The notes: generated from the sequence alone by a model not told the origin. DNA of 64,000 nucleotides from RHKX01 sp963823565 (GCA_963823565.1 CAWGLR010000001.1:1054001-1118000); one strand, 5' to 3'. Shown: positions 9,425 through 18,254, numbered from the stretch's first letter. Numbers and translations are program-made.

Positions 9425-10087
9425 ATGACGAACGAGCAAGCAGCAAGCAGCAAGCAGCGCGAGGGGGCGGCCGATGCCGCCCCCTCCGACGCCGACGTCA
9501 TCGACGCCGAGATCGTCGCGGAGGACGTGGTGGACGCCGAGGTCGTCGAGGACGGCGACGGCGTCCACGCGGCTTCCTCCGATGCCGAGCCGGATGCGCC
9601 GGACGAGAATGCCCGCGCCGGCGACGATCCCCTCGCCGACGCGATCCGCGAGCGCGACGAGTACCTCGCGCTCGCCCAGCGCGCCCGCGCCGACTTCGAG
9701 AACTTCCGGCGCCGCGCCGCGTCGCAGACCGCGGAGGCCGAGCAGCGCGGGCGGGCGACGCTCGCCCGCAACCTGCTGCCGGCGATCGACAACCTGCAGC
9801 GGGCGCTCCAGGCCGCCGGCGTCGACCCGGCGCGCGCGGACGCCGTCGAGGACGGGCTCGGCAAGGGCGTCGCGCTCGTCTACAACGAGCTGCTCGCTGC
9901 GCTCGAGCGCGACGGCGTCGTCCAGTTCGATCCCGTCGGCGAGGCCTTCGACCCGACGCTCCACGAGGCGATCTCCACCGCGCCCTCCGACGGCGTCGAC
10001 GCCGGCACCGTGCTCGAGACGCTCGAGCGCGGCTACCGGCTCGACAAGCAGGTGATCCGCCCGGCGCGGGTCGTCGTCAGCGGTTGA
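9425..10087 (+). CDS. grpE: Nucleotide exchange factor GrpE
   Basis: Releases ADP from DnaK. The 220-residue protein has a long acidic, disordered N-terminus of about 70 residues, then the coiled coil (RERDEYLALAQRARADFENF RRRA), and the beta domain with GVVQFDPVGEAFDPTLHEAI, close to the GrpE signature. The N-terminal region holds two DnaK-tail-like peptides (DAEIV and VVDAEVVE); the second is identical in eight residues to the end of DnaK. Codons 5-12 are built from three copies of a heptamer (see 9436-9456). It starts 34 nt after dnaK and ends 10 nt before dnaJ. Confidence 0.96.
   Translation: MTNEQAASSKQREGAADAAPSDADVIDAEIVAEDVVDAEVVEDGDGVHAASSDAEPDAPDENARAGDDPLADAIRERDEYLALAQRARADFENFRRRAASQTAEAEQRGRATLARNLLPAIDNLQRALQAAGVDPARADAVEDGLGKGVALVYNELLAALERDGVVQFDPVGEAFDPTLHEAISTAPSDGVDAGTVLETLERGYRLDKQVIRPARVVVSG
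9436..9456 (+). repeat. Tandem heptamer GCAAGCA x3 at the start of grpE
   Basis: Three perfect 7-bp copies (9436-9442, 9443-9449, 9450-9456) within the first twelve codons of grpE, encoding roughly QAASSKQ. Seven is not a multiple of three, so gain or loss of a unit would shift the frame. A related tract with GCGAGCA units lies at 46604-46631, and both are preceded by GA. Confidence 0.75.
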
Positions 10088-10097
10088 GGAGGCGGCG

Positions 10098-11231
10098 ATG
10101 GCGACGCGCGACCCATACGAGGTCCTCGGGGTCGGCAAGAAGGCGACCGACGAGGAGATCAAGCGGGCCTACCGCAAGCTGGCGCGCGACTACCACCCCG
10201 ATCGCAACCCCGACGACCCGAAGGCGGAGGAGCGCTTCAAGGAGATCGGGGCGGCCTACGACACGCTCAAGGACCCGGAGAAGCGCAAGGCCTACGACGC
10301 CGGCGGCATGTTCGGCGGCTTCGGCCGCGGGACCGGCGGGCCCGGACCGGGTCCCGGCGGCTTCAACGTCGGCGACGTCGGCGACATCTTCTCGAGCCTG
10401 TTCGGCCGCGGCGCGCGCACGCCCGAGCCGGCCCGGGGCCGCGATCTCGAGACCGAGGTCCGGCTCAGCTTCGAGCAGGCGATGCAGGGGACCCAGATCC
10501 CCGTCGACGTCGTCAAGCAGGCGACGTGTCAGACCTGCCAGGGCAGCGGCGCCGCGCCCGGCACGACGCCGGTGACCTGCCCGCGCTGCGGCGGCCGCGG
10601 CATCGACGCCCAGAGCCAGGGGTTCTTCTCGATCTCCCAGCCCTGCCCGCAGTGCGGCGGCCGCGGCCAGGTCGTCGAGACCCCCTGCCCCGAGTGCGCC
10701 GGCAGCGGCGTCACCAGGCAGCGCAAGCGCTACCGCGTCAACGTTCCCGCCGGGGTCAAGGACGGCACCCGGATCCGCCTCGCCGGCAAGGGCGAGGACG
10801 GTCCCCTGGGCGGTCCCTCGGGCGACCTTTTCGTGACCACTCGCGTCGCGGCTTCCCCCGTCTTCGCCCGGCGCCCCGACGGCAACCTCGAGGTCGAGGT
10901 CCCGGTGACCCTCGCCGAGGCGATCGGCGGCGCCAACGTCGAGGTGCCGACCCTGCGCGGGACGAAGCGCATCCGGATCGCCCCCGGCACCCAGCACGGC
11001 ACCGTCCACCGCCTGCGCGGTGAGGGCCCGCCGCGGACCAGCGGCACCGGCCGCGGCGACATCTACTACCGCTTCCAGATCCAGATCCCGACCGAGCTCG
11101 ACCGCAAGCAGCGCGAGGCCCTCGAGGAGCTGTCGCGCTCGCTCGACGGGTCCGACCCCCGCGAGGCGATCCTCCGCGACGCCCGCCGGCGCGCTTCCGC
11201 CGAGCAGTCGGAGAAGGTGGGCGCATCATGA
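10098..11231 (+). CDS. dnaJ: Chaperone protein DnaJ (Hsp40)
   Basis: Co-chaperone that delivers substrates to DnaK and stimulates its ATPase. The 377-residue protein has a full type A layout: J domain at residues 1-70 with YHPDRNPDD (the HPD loop), a Gly/Phe-rich stretch (FGGFGRGTGGPGPG), four zinc-binding repeats (CQTCQGSG, CPRCGGRG, CPQCGGRG, CPECAGSG) and the C-terminal substrate domain with GDLFVTTRV. It overlaps the hspR start by 4 nt (ATGA), so translation of the two is coupled. Confidence 0.97.
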   Translation: MATRDPYEVLGVGKKATDEEIKRAYRKLARDYHPDRNPDDPKAEERFKEIGAAYDTLKDPEKRKAYDAGGMFGGFGRGTGGPGPGPGGFNVGDVGDIFSSLFGRGARTPEPARGRDLETEVRLSFEQAMQGTQIPVDVVKQATCQTCQGSGAAPGTTPVTCPRCGGRGIDAQSQGFFSISQPCPQCGGRGQVVETPCPECAGSGVTRQRKRYRVNVPAGVKDGTRIRLAGKGEDGPLGGPSGDLFVTTRVAASPVFARRPDGNLEVEVPVTLAEAIGGANVEVPTLRGTKRIRIAPGTQHGTVHRLRGEGPPRTSGTGRGDIYYRFQIQIPTELDRKQREALEELSRSLDGSDPREAILRDARRRASAEQSEKVGAS

Positions 11232-11743
11232 GCGCGAGCTCCGATCACCGAGGGGATGGCGCCAAGGGCGCCCGCGAGGAGCGGGTGGTGCGCCGTCGCG
11301 TCGAGGGCCACATCGACCGCAAGCGCGGCGTCTTCATGATCTCCGTGGCGGCCGAGCTAGCCGACATGCACCCGCAAACGCTGCGGATGTACGAGGCGCG
11401 CGGCCTGATCCAGCCGAAGCGCTCGCCGAAGAACACGCGCCTCTACTCCCACGAGGACGTCGAGCGCCTGCGCCGGATCCAGGAGATGACGGCCGAGCGG
11501 GGGCTCAACCTCGCCGGCGTCGAGACCGTGCTCGAGCTCGAGGCGAAGATGGACCGGATGCGCGCGGAGCTGCGCGAGATGAGCCGCCGCGCCGACGAGA
11601 TGGAGCGGCGGATGTCGGAGGAGGTCGCTCGCGCCCGCCGCTCGCTCGGCGCCGAGCTCGTGCCCTACGAGGTCTACGAGGCCAAGGACCTGCCGAGCGT
11701 CCGGATCCCCGTGACCCGCCCGAGGGGCGGCGCCGACCGATGA
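11228..11743 (+). CDS. hspR: Heat-shock repressor HspR (MerR family)
   Basis: DNA-binding repressor of the dnaK operon and often clpB; it uses DnaK as co-repressor. The 171 residues have a charged leader of about 35, then the MerR winged helix: MISVAAELADMHPQTLRMYE, ARGLIQPKRSPKNTRLYSHE and DVERLRRIQ. A coiled-coil dimer helix (LELEAKMDRMRAELREMSRR) follows. As the fourth gene of the dnaK operon it should close an autoregulatory loop. The classic inverted HspR box was not found upstream of dnaK or clpB, so its site here may differ. It shares ATGA with dnaJ and with the following gene. Confidence 0.93.
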   Translation: MSASSDHRGDGAKGAREERVVRRRVEGHIDRKRGVFMISVAAELADMHPQTLRMYEARGLIQPKRSPKNTRLYSHEDVERLRRIQEMTAERGLNLAGVETVLELEAKMDRMRAELREMSRRADEMERRMSEEVARARRSLGAELVPYEVYEAKDLPSVRIPVTRPRGGADR

Positions 11744-12129
11744 GCTCGGACTCCCCCGACTCCCTCGGCCGCGCCGCGGCGATCGCGATCGGCGCCGGGC
11801 GGATCGGGGTCGGCGTCGGGGCGCTGGCCGCGACGAGGCCGGCGCTGCGCATGCTCGGCCTCGGCACCGAGGACGGCACCGTCGTCCTCGCGCGGATGGC
11901 GGGCATCCGCGACCTCGCGCTCGGGCTGCACGCCCTGTCGGTCCGCGACGACCCGCAAACGCTCGCCGAGGCGTCCGCCCTCGCGGCCCTCGCCGACGCC
12001 GGCGACGCCGCCGCCTTCGCCGCGCTCACGCGCAGCCGCGGGATCGATCGCACCTTCCTGATGAACGCACCGGTCGCCGCCTTCGCGGCGGTCGCCGGCG
12101 CCTGGGCCGCCGCCCGGCTGCGCTCCTAG
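11740..12129 (+). CDS. Small membrane protein, DUF4267-like
   Basis: A 129-residue protein with three to four hydrophobic segments: GRAAAIAIGAGRIGVGVGAL near the N-terminus, ARMAGIRDLALGLHAL, a central Ala-rich segment and VAAFAAVAGAWAAARL at the end. The G-x-x-R-x-x-x-G and G-x-R-D-L-A-L-G spacing resembles DUF4267-type proteins of unknown function. ATG at 11740 overlaps the hspR stop by 4 nt, so it is co-translated with the heat-shock operon, although no link to heat shock is known. Its TAG stop shares CTAG with the stop of the convergent MscS gene. Confidence 0.65.
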   Translation: MSSDSPDSLGRAAAIAIGAGRIGVGVGALAATRPALRMLGLGTEDGTVVLARMAGIRDLALGLHALSVRDDPQTLAEASALAALADAGDAAAFAALTRSRGIDRTFLMNAPVAAFAAVAGAWAAARLRS

Positions 12130-13142
12130 CCGCGCCGTTCGTCGCCGTCGCCGTCCGCCGGGCGGCCGTTGCCGGTGCCGTCGGGGTCGGTCGGCAGGTC
12201 GTAGGCGTCGGGCCGGCCGGAGAGGTCGGAGTCGCGAACGGCCGACAGCACGTCGCTCGCGAGCTTCGCGCCGTCGGCCGGGTTCAGCGGCGCAGCCATG
12301 ATCTTCACCGTCACCTCGTTGCCGTCGAGCTCCTCGAGGGCGACATTCGGCGGGTTCCGCAACGGCACCGTGACCGCCTTCTCGATCATCCGCTGCAGGC
12401 GCTGCGGGGTGACGTCGGCCACGAACTTCGCCCTCAGCTCGACCCGCTCGGGCTCGGAGATCGGGATCACGGCGAGCTGCATGAGCACGTTGTTGGGGAT
12501 CATCGTCCGGTCCCCGCCGCTGATCAGCGTCGTGTAGAAGAGCCCGAGGGAGCCGACGATCCCCTCGATCTCACCGGCCATCGAGCCGCCGCGCAGCTTG
12601 ACGCGATCGCCAACGCGAAACGGCCTCGTGGTCAGCAGGACGAGGCCGGCGAAGACGTGAGCGAGGGTCTGCTGCGCCGCGAGGCCGAGCACGACCGCGG
12701 TGAAGGCACCGCCGACGGCCAGCGTCTCGGGCTTGACGCCGGCGATCCGCAGCGCGACGAGGACGACGACGACGATCGTCGCCAGCCGGATCAGGAAGCC
12801 GGTGGTCCCGGCGGTGCCGGGATCCATCCGCCGGAAGAGCTGCGGGGCGATCCCCTTGGCGAACGTCCGCGCGAGCAGCCAGCCGAGCAGCGCCAGCACC
12901 GCCGCCGTGATGTAGCGGACCTCCTTGCCGGCATCGGGGAAGAGGTCCTTGCGGAAGCCGAAGGCGACCAGAACGCCGGCGATGATCAGCAGCAGCACGA
13001 AGGCCTCGCGGCGCGCCCGGCGGGCATCGCCGCGGTTGATCTCGGTGCCGAGACCGGCCGCCTGCCAGACCTGGGTGCGCGATTCGAACGCGCGGATCCC
13101 GCGCAGGTCGGGCTTGCGCGCCTTGCCGTAGATGCGCCTCAT
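12126..13142 (-). CDS. Small-conductance mechanosensitive channel (MscS family)
   Basis: Stretch-gated channel that releases solutes on hypo-osmotic shock. The 338-residue protein has an N-terminal basic stretch, three to four membrane helices and the pore-lining helix with TAVVLGLAAQQTLAHVFAG, followed by the beta domain (RPFRVGDRVKLRG, GEIEGIVGSLGLFYT, MIPNNVLMQ). The C-terminal 35 residues are Asp/Gly/Pro-rich and probably disordered outside the pore. Convergent with the preceding gene, sharing a CTAG stop. The ATG at 13142 lies 46 bp from the upstream sulfatase stop. Confidence 0.88.
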   Translation of the reverse strand: MRRIYGKARKPDLRGIRAFESRTQVWQAAGLGTEINRGDARRARREAFVLLLIIAGVLVAFGFRKDLFPDAGKEVRYITAAVLALLGWLLARTFAKGIAPQLFRRMDPGTAGTTGFLIRLATIVVVVLVALRIAGVKPETLAVGGAFTAVVLGLAAQQTLAHVFAGLVLLTTRPFRVGDRVKLRGGSMAGEIEGIVGSLGLFYTTLISGGDRTMIPNNVLMQLAVIPISEPERVELRAKFVADVTPQRLQRMIEKAVTVPLRNPPNVALEELDGNEVTVKIMAAPLNPADGAKLASDVLSAVRDSDLSGRPDAYDLPTDPDGTGNGRPADGDGDERRG

Positions 13143-13187
13143 GGGGTCATTGTTGCGCTCGCCCCAGCGCGGCCGCAGTGAGTCTCC

Positions 13188-14900
13188 TCACATGCGCAGG
13201 TTGCGATGCGCCGTGCCCGTGCGCTCCATCACGCCCCGCAGGCGCTCGCGCAGCGCTCCCAGCTGTGCGGCGTCGGCGGGGCGGCGCGGGGCGCCCGTGC
13301 GCACGTCGACGAGGTTGTCGCGCTCGTCGGGGTCGCGCTCGAGGTCGTACATCTCGTGCTCGCTCGCCTCGCGCCCGTGCGGGTCGAAGTAGATCGCGTA
13401 CTTCTCGGCGGCCGTCCGCACCGCGCGGATCCGGTTCGGCTGGCCGGGGGCTTCGCGCGTGGCCGTCCCGGCCTGGTGGTCGTCGTAGGTGAAGTGGACC
13501 TCCTCCTGGACGCTCGCCGCCGGCCGTGCCTCGAGCACCGAGCCGAGGTCGACCGGCGAGCTGCGGAGCCGCTCCGGCTCCGGGTCGGCGGCCGCGGCGA
13601 GCAGCGGGGTGAGGGCGACGCCGCGCATCCCCTCCTCCTGCCCCTCGCCGGTCAGCTCCAGCATCGTCGGCAGCAGGTCGACCAGCGACGCCAGCGCGCC
13701 GGTCTCGGCCGGACGCGGGAACAGGACCGGGTTGGAGACGACGAGCGGGACATTGACCGTCTCCTCGTAGGCGTTGAAGGTCTTCTGCCGCAGCCCGCCG
13801 TGGGAGAGGCCCATCTCGCCGTGGTCGGCGGTGCGGACGACGACGGTGCGCGAGCGCAGCGAGCCGGGGTCCCCGGGATCGCCGAGGGCGGCGAGGATCC
13901 GCCCGATCTTCCGGTCCACGTGGCGGTGGAGGTGGGCGTAGAAGTTCACGTAGTCGAGCTGCTGGCGCCGGGTCCTCAGCGCCCCCAGGTAGGCGGCCAT
14001 CCCCATCCGAATCAGCGAATGGACCGCCGGCTTGTCGCGGAGGTTCTCGTCGATCGTCGGCGGCAGTCCGACCCCGAGCTCGCGGAACTCGCTCGTCGAG
14101 TAGCCCCCGGCCTCGTAGGAGGCGGGGTAGCCGAGGACATCGTGCGGGTTGACGAGCGAGACGACAAGGCAGAACGGCTCCGGCAGCGCGTCGCGCCCGA
14201 GCCAGCGCTCGACCTGACGGGTGTAGACCTCGTCCCAGCCCTCGCCCTCGCCGGCGTTGCCGCCGCCGAAGTGCTCGGCCCTCGCGTTCTCGCCGGAGTC
14301 GGGAGCCTCCCAGTCGCCGAAGCCGTAATCGCGCTCGAGCCGGGCCGCGTCGCGCTCGCTCCAGCCGCCGAGCAGCGATCCGGGCCCGCCGGAGGGGTGG
14401 GTCAGATGCCACTTCCCCTTGTAGGCGACGTGGTAGCCGCGCGCCGCGAGCAGCCGCCCCAGCGCGGGCAGGCCCGTCGGCAACTCAGCCTCGTGCCCGG
14501 TGCTGCGACCGAGGCCGAGCGCGCCGCGCGCGAACTGCGCCGCGACCCGGCGGCGCGGCGCCTCGCCGTCGCGAAGGATCCCGGCCATCGCCCGCGCGAC
14601 CCCGGGGAGGTTGCGCGGGTCGGGGCGGAGGTCGGCCGCGGTCAGCGTCAGCTCGACCCCGTGCTCGGCCGGATAGCGGCCGCTGAGCAGCGTCGCCCGG
14701 CTCGGCGAGCACATCGCGGTGTTGCAGAACGCGCGGTCGAAGCTGAGACCCGTCCGGGCCAGCTCGGCATCGTTCGGCATCAGATCGCGCAGCCAGCCCG
14801 GGTCGTCCGGCCAGTGCCGGGGTCGGCGCTGCTGGTCGGTGATCAGGAGCAACAGGTTTGGCGGCCGGCGCTCCGGCGCGCTCGGATCAGAAGCGGGCAA
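13188..14900 (-). CDS. Sulfatase (formylglycine-dependent, Cys type), no signal peptide
   Basis: Hydrolyses a sulfate ester. The 570-residue alkaline-phosphatase-fold protein has LLLITDQQRR (metal Asp, with Gln in the second position), the modification motif CSPSRATLLSGRYP in which Cys would become formylglycine, YKGKWHLTH, VSLVNPHDV and RTADHGEMGLSHG with metal Asp-His. Unlike its neighbour at 15945-17576, it has no export signal, so it may act in the cytoplasm. TTG at 14900 overlaps the upstream gene by 14 nt; no better start is seen. Third gene of a coupled sulfatase operon. Substrate unknown. Confidence 0.85.
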   Translation of the reverse strand: MPASDPSAPERRPPNLLLLITDQQRRPRHWPDDPGWLRDLMPNDAELARTGLSFDRAFCNTAMCSPSRATLLSGRYPAEHGVELTLTAADLRPDPRNLPGVARAMAGILRDGEAPRRRVAAQFARGALGLGRSTGHEAELPTGLPALGRLLAARGYHVAYKGKWHLTHPSGGPGSLLGGWSERDAARLERDYGFGDWEAPDSGENARAEHFGGGNAGEGEGWDEVYTRQVERWLGRDALPEPFCLVVSLVNPHDVLGYPASYEAGGYSTSEFRELGVGLPPTIDENLRDKPAVHSLIRMGMAAYLGALRTRRQQLDYVNFYAHLHRHVDRKIGRILAALGDPGDPGSLRSRTVVVRTADHGEMGLSHGGLRQKTFNAYEETVNVPLVVSNPVLFPRPAETGALASLVDLLPTMLELTGEGQEEGMRGVALTPLLAAAADPEPERLRSSPVDLGSVLEARPAASVQEEVHFTYDDHQAGTATREAPGQPNRIRAVRTAAEKYAIYFDPHGREASEHEMYDLERDPDERDNLVDVRTGAPRRPADAAQLGALRERLRGVMERTGTAHRNLRM

Positions 14901-15963
14901 GGCCCTCCATCGTCACGCTGCCGTTCTGGCCGTCGAGCGTGTTGCGGTCGGTGATCGCGAGGTCCTCGCCGGCGATCCCCCGGTAGCGCCGGGTGCCGCC
15001 GGTCAGGTCGGCGGTGCCGGTGAACTCGATCTCGTTGCCGCTGATCGCGTAGGTCGTGTCCATCGTCCCGAAGACCGCCCCGCGCCCGGTCCGGATCGTG
15101 AAAGTGCCGGTCATCCGCGCGCCGGGCTGGAACGTCGCGAGGAGGTCGATCGTGCCGTCGCCGAACGGGGGGCCGCTGACGGTGCCGCGGTCCTCGATCG
15201 TGCCCGGCTCGGGCGACCCGACCGAGCGCGTGGTCCCGGTGAGGTCGACGCGGTGCGGGCGGGAGTCGTCGCTGCGGGGAAGGCGCTGGTAGGTGTTCTT
15301 GAGCTCGTCCTGGAGGATCGTCGCGCTTCCCTTCGCGCGCAGGGTCAGCGCCCGCGTCAGCTTGCGTACGCGGTAGCGCCACCCCCGCGGCAGCTCGAGC
15401 CGCCTGCCGAGCGTGGCGAGGTCGCGCTTGCTCAGGTTCGGGTCGACGATCTGCGAGTAGCTCTGCATCAGGTACGTCGAGCCGTCGGGCGCCAGCAGCT
15501 CGAACACGCGCCGCCCCTCTCGCCAGTGCCAGGTGTTGACGCGCTCGACGGTGCGCTCGGCGTACGGCGTCTGCTGCAGGTCTGCCCAGGTCTCGATCGG
15601 CAGGACCGCGACGCGGCGCAGGCGCTCGCCCGCGAACGCGCGCACCGGGCCGGTGCGGGCGCGCGCCGAGTCCATGAGGAAGTGGCGCGGGCCGTTGAGG
15701 ACGACGAGCGTGTCGCCCCGCTCGGCCGTGATCTCTTTCGCATCGAGCCCCTCCCACCACGCGGACGGGCAATCGTTGAGGCCGATCGTGTTCCAGACCA
15801 GGACCTCGGCGCCCGGCGGCGCGCCGCGGAGCTCGAGGATCTCGCAGTAGCGCGCGTCGTGCATGTCGCGGCCGGCCTGCCGCTCCGCCGCCGCCGGGGA
15901 GGCGAGCAGCGCGAGCGCGGCGAGCGCCGCGGCGGCGAGCGCCCTCACTGGCCGACGGCGCAC
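14887..15963 (-). CDS. Secreted protein of unknown function between two sulfatases
   Basis: A 358-residue protein with a clear signal peptide (RRRPVRALAAAALAALALLA, cleavage near AAAE). The first half has YCEILELRG, VLVWNTIGLNDCP and WWEGLDAKEI, a conserved-looking Cys-containing block that I recall only from uncharacterised proteins. The second half, from about residue 215, is Gly/Thr-rich beta structure (FTIRTGRGAVFGTMDTTYAI, FTGTADLTGGTRRYRG) that resembles a small lipocalin or allene-oxide-cyclase-like barrel. GTG at 15963 is preferred for its AAGGG site and Arg-rich start; a GTG at 15948 overlapping the upstream stop is possible. Tight coupling suggests it binds or presents the sulfated substrate; this is inference. 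Confidence 0.6.
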   Translation of the reverse strand: MRRRPVRALAAAALAALALLASPAAAERQAGRDMHDARYCEILELRGAPPGAEVLVWNTIGLNDCPSAWWEGLDAKEITAERGDTLVVLNGPRHFLMDSARARTGPVRAFAGERLRRVAVLPIETWADLQQTPYAERTVERVNTWHWREGRRVFELLAPDGSTYLMQSYSQIVDPNLSKRDLATLGRRLELPRGWRYRVRKLTRALTLRAKGSATILQDELKNTYQRLPRSDDSRPHRVDLTGTTRSVGSPEPGTIEDRGTVSGPPFGDGTIDLLATFQPGARMTGTFTIRTGRGAVFGTMDTTYAISGNEIEFTGTADLTGGTRRYRGIAGEDLAITDRNTLDGQNGSVTMEGLARF

Positions 15964-17576
15964 GCTCGACCCTTGCAGTCCTTCAGCTTCCGGAGCTTCC
16001 GAGCTAGCTCGCGCTCGACCTCCGCGTAGCGGGAGTCGCCCGCGACGTTGTCGAGCTCGTGCGGGTCGCGGCGCCGGTCGTAGAGCTCCTTCTCGCCGGT
16101 CTCGGTCCAGACGACGTACGTGTAGCGGTCGGTCCTGACTCCGGTGTACGGGCGGTCCCAGGCGTTGACGGGGATGTCCCCCTCGAAGAGCCGCGCCAGC
16201 GCCTCGATCGCGATCGCCCGGTCGGGCACCTTGCGCGGGTTGCGGATTGCCGGCATCAGCGAGGTCCCGTCCTGGACCCGGCCGGCCTTCGCGTTCGCCA
16301 TGTCGAGGAGGGTCGGCGCGAAGTCGACGTTCGACACCTGGCCGCGCACCTTCTGCCCCTTCGGAACGCCGGGGCCGCGGACGATCAAGGGCACCCGCAG
16401 CGACTCGTCGAACGGCAGGAACTTGTCGCCGGTGATCCGGTGCTCGCCCTGGAGCCAGCCGTTGTCGGAGACGAACATGATCATCGTGTTGCGGAGCTGG
16501 CCGGTCCGCCGCAGCGTCCGCACGAGGTCGCCGACGTGGTCGTCGACCGCCATCAGCGAGCCGGCCCGCCCCTGGTAGTCGAGGCGAAGCTGCTGGATCT
16601 GATCCGGCGTCATCGACTGAGCGGTCTCCTGAAGGTTCGTCGACTTGTCGGCGATGTCGGGCTCGTTGAAGCTCGGGCCCTCGGGGAGCTCGAAGCGGGT
16701 GCTCTCGTCGGCGTAGCGCGGAGCGGGGCGCGGGTCGGGGCCCGGCCTACCCATCAGCGCCGTCGAGACGTCCTCGCGATGAGGCGCGGCCGGCGACCAC
16801 CAGATGAAGAACGGCTTCTTCGACTTGCGCTCGCGGCGGACGAGGTTCGCCGCGACCTGACCCGTGACGTCGGGCGAGTAGTCCTCGGCGACCTCGGTGC
16901 CCCAGTAGTCGTAGGGCGGTGGCCCGAACACCTCTCGCAGCTTCGCCACCGTCCCGGCGAGACCGCCGGGGTTCGGCGTCACCTCGATGTTGGCGAACTC
17001 GACGAGGCCCATCGCGAAGTCCTTATCGCCCCAGAACCGGAGCTTGCCGTCGCTGTTCATCACGTAGTTGAAGTAGTCGTAGGCTGAGACGTCGAGGAGC
17101 CCGCGCCACTGGTCGAAGCCCGCCGGAACCTCGCCGTGGGCGTCGAGCGCGCCGTAGCCGTTGAGCCACTTGCCGATCGCGGCGGTGCGGTAGCCGGCCT
17201 TCTGCAGCCACGAGGGCAGCGTGTTCCGCTTGTCCTTCATCCCGTACCAGCCGTAGGGATAGAAGTTCCCCTTGACGTCGTGGTTGTGGGCGTACTGGCC
17301 GGTGATGAACGTCGCCCGGGCGGGACAGCAGAGCGGGAAGGAGTCGACCGCGTCGGTGAAGGTCGTGCCCTTCCGCGCCAGCAGGCGGCGGACGTTCGGC
17401 ATGAACTTGACGTCGCCGACCGCCATGTCGTCGGTCATCACGACGAGGATGTTCGGGCGCCCGTCGCGAGCCGCATCGGCGGGCCTCGCAGCTGCGGGCG
17501 GCGCCGACGCGAGCGCCGCCAGGGCCAGCGTCGCGAGGGCCGCGGCGGTCGTCTTCATCAGGTGGGGTCGGGTCAT
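15945..17576 (-). CDS. Secreted arylsulfatase-type sulfatase
   Basis: Hydrolyses sulfate esters outside the cytoplasm. The 543-residue protein has a signal peptide (MKTTAAALATLALAALASAP), then NILVVMTDDMAVGD (metal Asp pair), LCCPARATFITGQYAHNH (C-x-P-x-R; the first Cys becomes formylglycine), IGKWLNGYG, WWSPAAPH, VSDNGWLQGEH and a C-terminal YDRRRDPHELDNV typical of this family. ATG 17576 is preceded by GGAGGAGA. It heads the minus-strand operon with the unknown secreted protein and the second sulfatase, and is divergent from a TetR regulator 54 bp away. The formylglycine-generating enzyme is not in this window. Confidence 0.9.
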   Translation of the reverse strand: MTRPHLMKTTAAALATLALAALASAPPAAARPADAARDGRPNILVVMTDDMAVGDVKFMPNVRRLLARKGTTFTDAVDSFPLCCPARATFITGQYAHNHDVKGNFYPYGWYGMKDKRNTLPSWLQKAGYRTAAIGKWLNGYGALDAHGEVPAGFDQWRGLLDVSAYDYFNYVMNSDGKLRFWGDKDFAMGLVEFANIEVTPNPGGLAGTVAKLREVFGPPPYDYWGTEVAEDYSPDVTGQVAANLVRRERKSKKPFFIWWSPAAPHREDVSTALMGRPGPDPRPAPRYADESTRFELPEGPSFNEPDIADKSTNLQETAQSMTPDQIQQLRLDYQGRAGSLMAVDDHVGDLVRTLRRTGQLRNTMIMFVSDNGWLQGEHRITGDKFLPFDESLRVPLIVRGPGVPKGQKVRGQVSNVDFAPTLLDMANAKAGRVQDGTSLMPAIRNPRKVPDRAIAIEALARLFEGDIPVNAWDRPYTGVRTDRYTYVVWTETGEKELYDRRRDPHELDNVAGDSRYAEVERELARKLRKLKDCKGRACAVGQ

Positions 17577-17616
17577 CTCTCTCCTCCGGATCTCGTCCGG
17601 TGCATCTCCCGCGTGC

Positions 17617-17632
17617 TAACGTAACAGTCTGT
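17617..17632 (+). promoter_or_regulatory. Putative -10 box and short palindrome in the sulfatase/tetR divergent gap
   Basis: TAACGT (17617-17622) sits eight bases before the GTG of the TetR gene with no Shine-Dalgarno sequence, as in leaderless transcripts. ACAGTCTGT (17624-17632) is a nine-base symmetrical element overlapping that start and could be part of an operator controlling both directions of the 54-bp gap. Both readings are inferred from position. Confidence 0.4.
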
Positions 17633-18254
17633 GGCACAGCGTGTCAACTCCGCTACGGCGAGCCGGCCTCGGGTCGGCCGCGCCGCCGCTCGCGAGCGCA
17701 TCTTCGACGCCACGGTCGAGCTGGTCCGCGAGCGCTCCTTCGGGGAGCTCACGGTCGGCGAGGTCATGGACCGCGCCGGGCTCGAGCGGACGATCTTCTA
17801 CCGCCACTTCGAGAACGTCGGCGAGATGCTGCTCGCGGCCGGGCGCGCGGCGCTGGAGGAGCTCTACGCCGCCCAGGTCGCCCTCGCCGGGACCCGCGCC
17901 GGGCGAGACCGGAAGGTCGTCCGGGACGCGCTCGCCGTCCCGGTCCGCGTCTACCGTCGCCACGGCCCCCTCCTCCGCGCCGTCTCTGAGGCGATCGCCT
18001 CCGGCCAGCTCATCGCGGTCGACGGCGAGGCGATCCGCCGCCGCTTCGACGAGCTCGTCGCCGGGGTGCTGCGCGAGTGGGGCGCCGCCGTTGCCGATCC
18101 GGACGAGGCGGCGCGAGCCCTGAACCTGCTCAACGAGAGCTACCTGCTCGACGCCTTCGGGCGCGAGCCGCGCGTCTCGGCCGAGACCGCGACCGAGACC
18201 CTGACCAAGATCTGGTGGCCGCTGCTCAGGCCGGCGCCGGAAGGGAGCGCTTGA
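17631..18254 (+). CDS. TetR/AcrR-family transcriptional regulator
   Basis: A 207-residue one-component regulator. The N-terminal helix-turn-helix is RERIFDATVELVRERSFGEL, TVGEVMDRAGLERTIFYRHF, the typical TetR arrangement at residues 22-68. The C-terminal ligand domain is all-helical and not recognisable. It is divergent from the sulfatase operon by 54 bp, the usual geometry for local control, so it may sense a sulfatase product. Its stop overlaps the start of the DUF1330-like gene by one base. Confidence 0.88.
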   Translation: MAQRVNSATASRPRVGRAAARERIFDATVELVRERSFGELTVGEVMDRAGLERTIFYRHFENVGEMLLAAGRAALEELYAAQVALAGTRAGRDRKVVRDALAVPVRVYRRHGPLLRAVSEAIASGQLIAVDGEAIRRRFDELVAGVLREWGAAVADPDEAARALNLLNESYLLDAFGREPRVSAETATETLTKIWWPLLRPAPEGSA

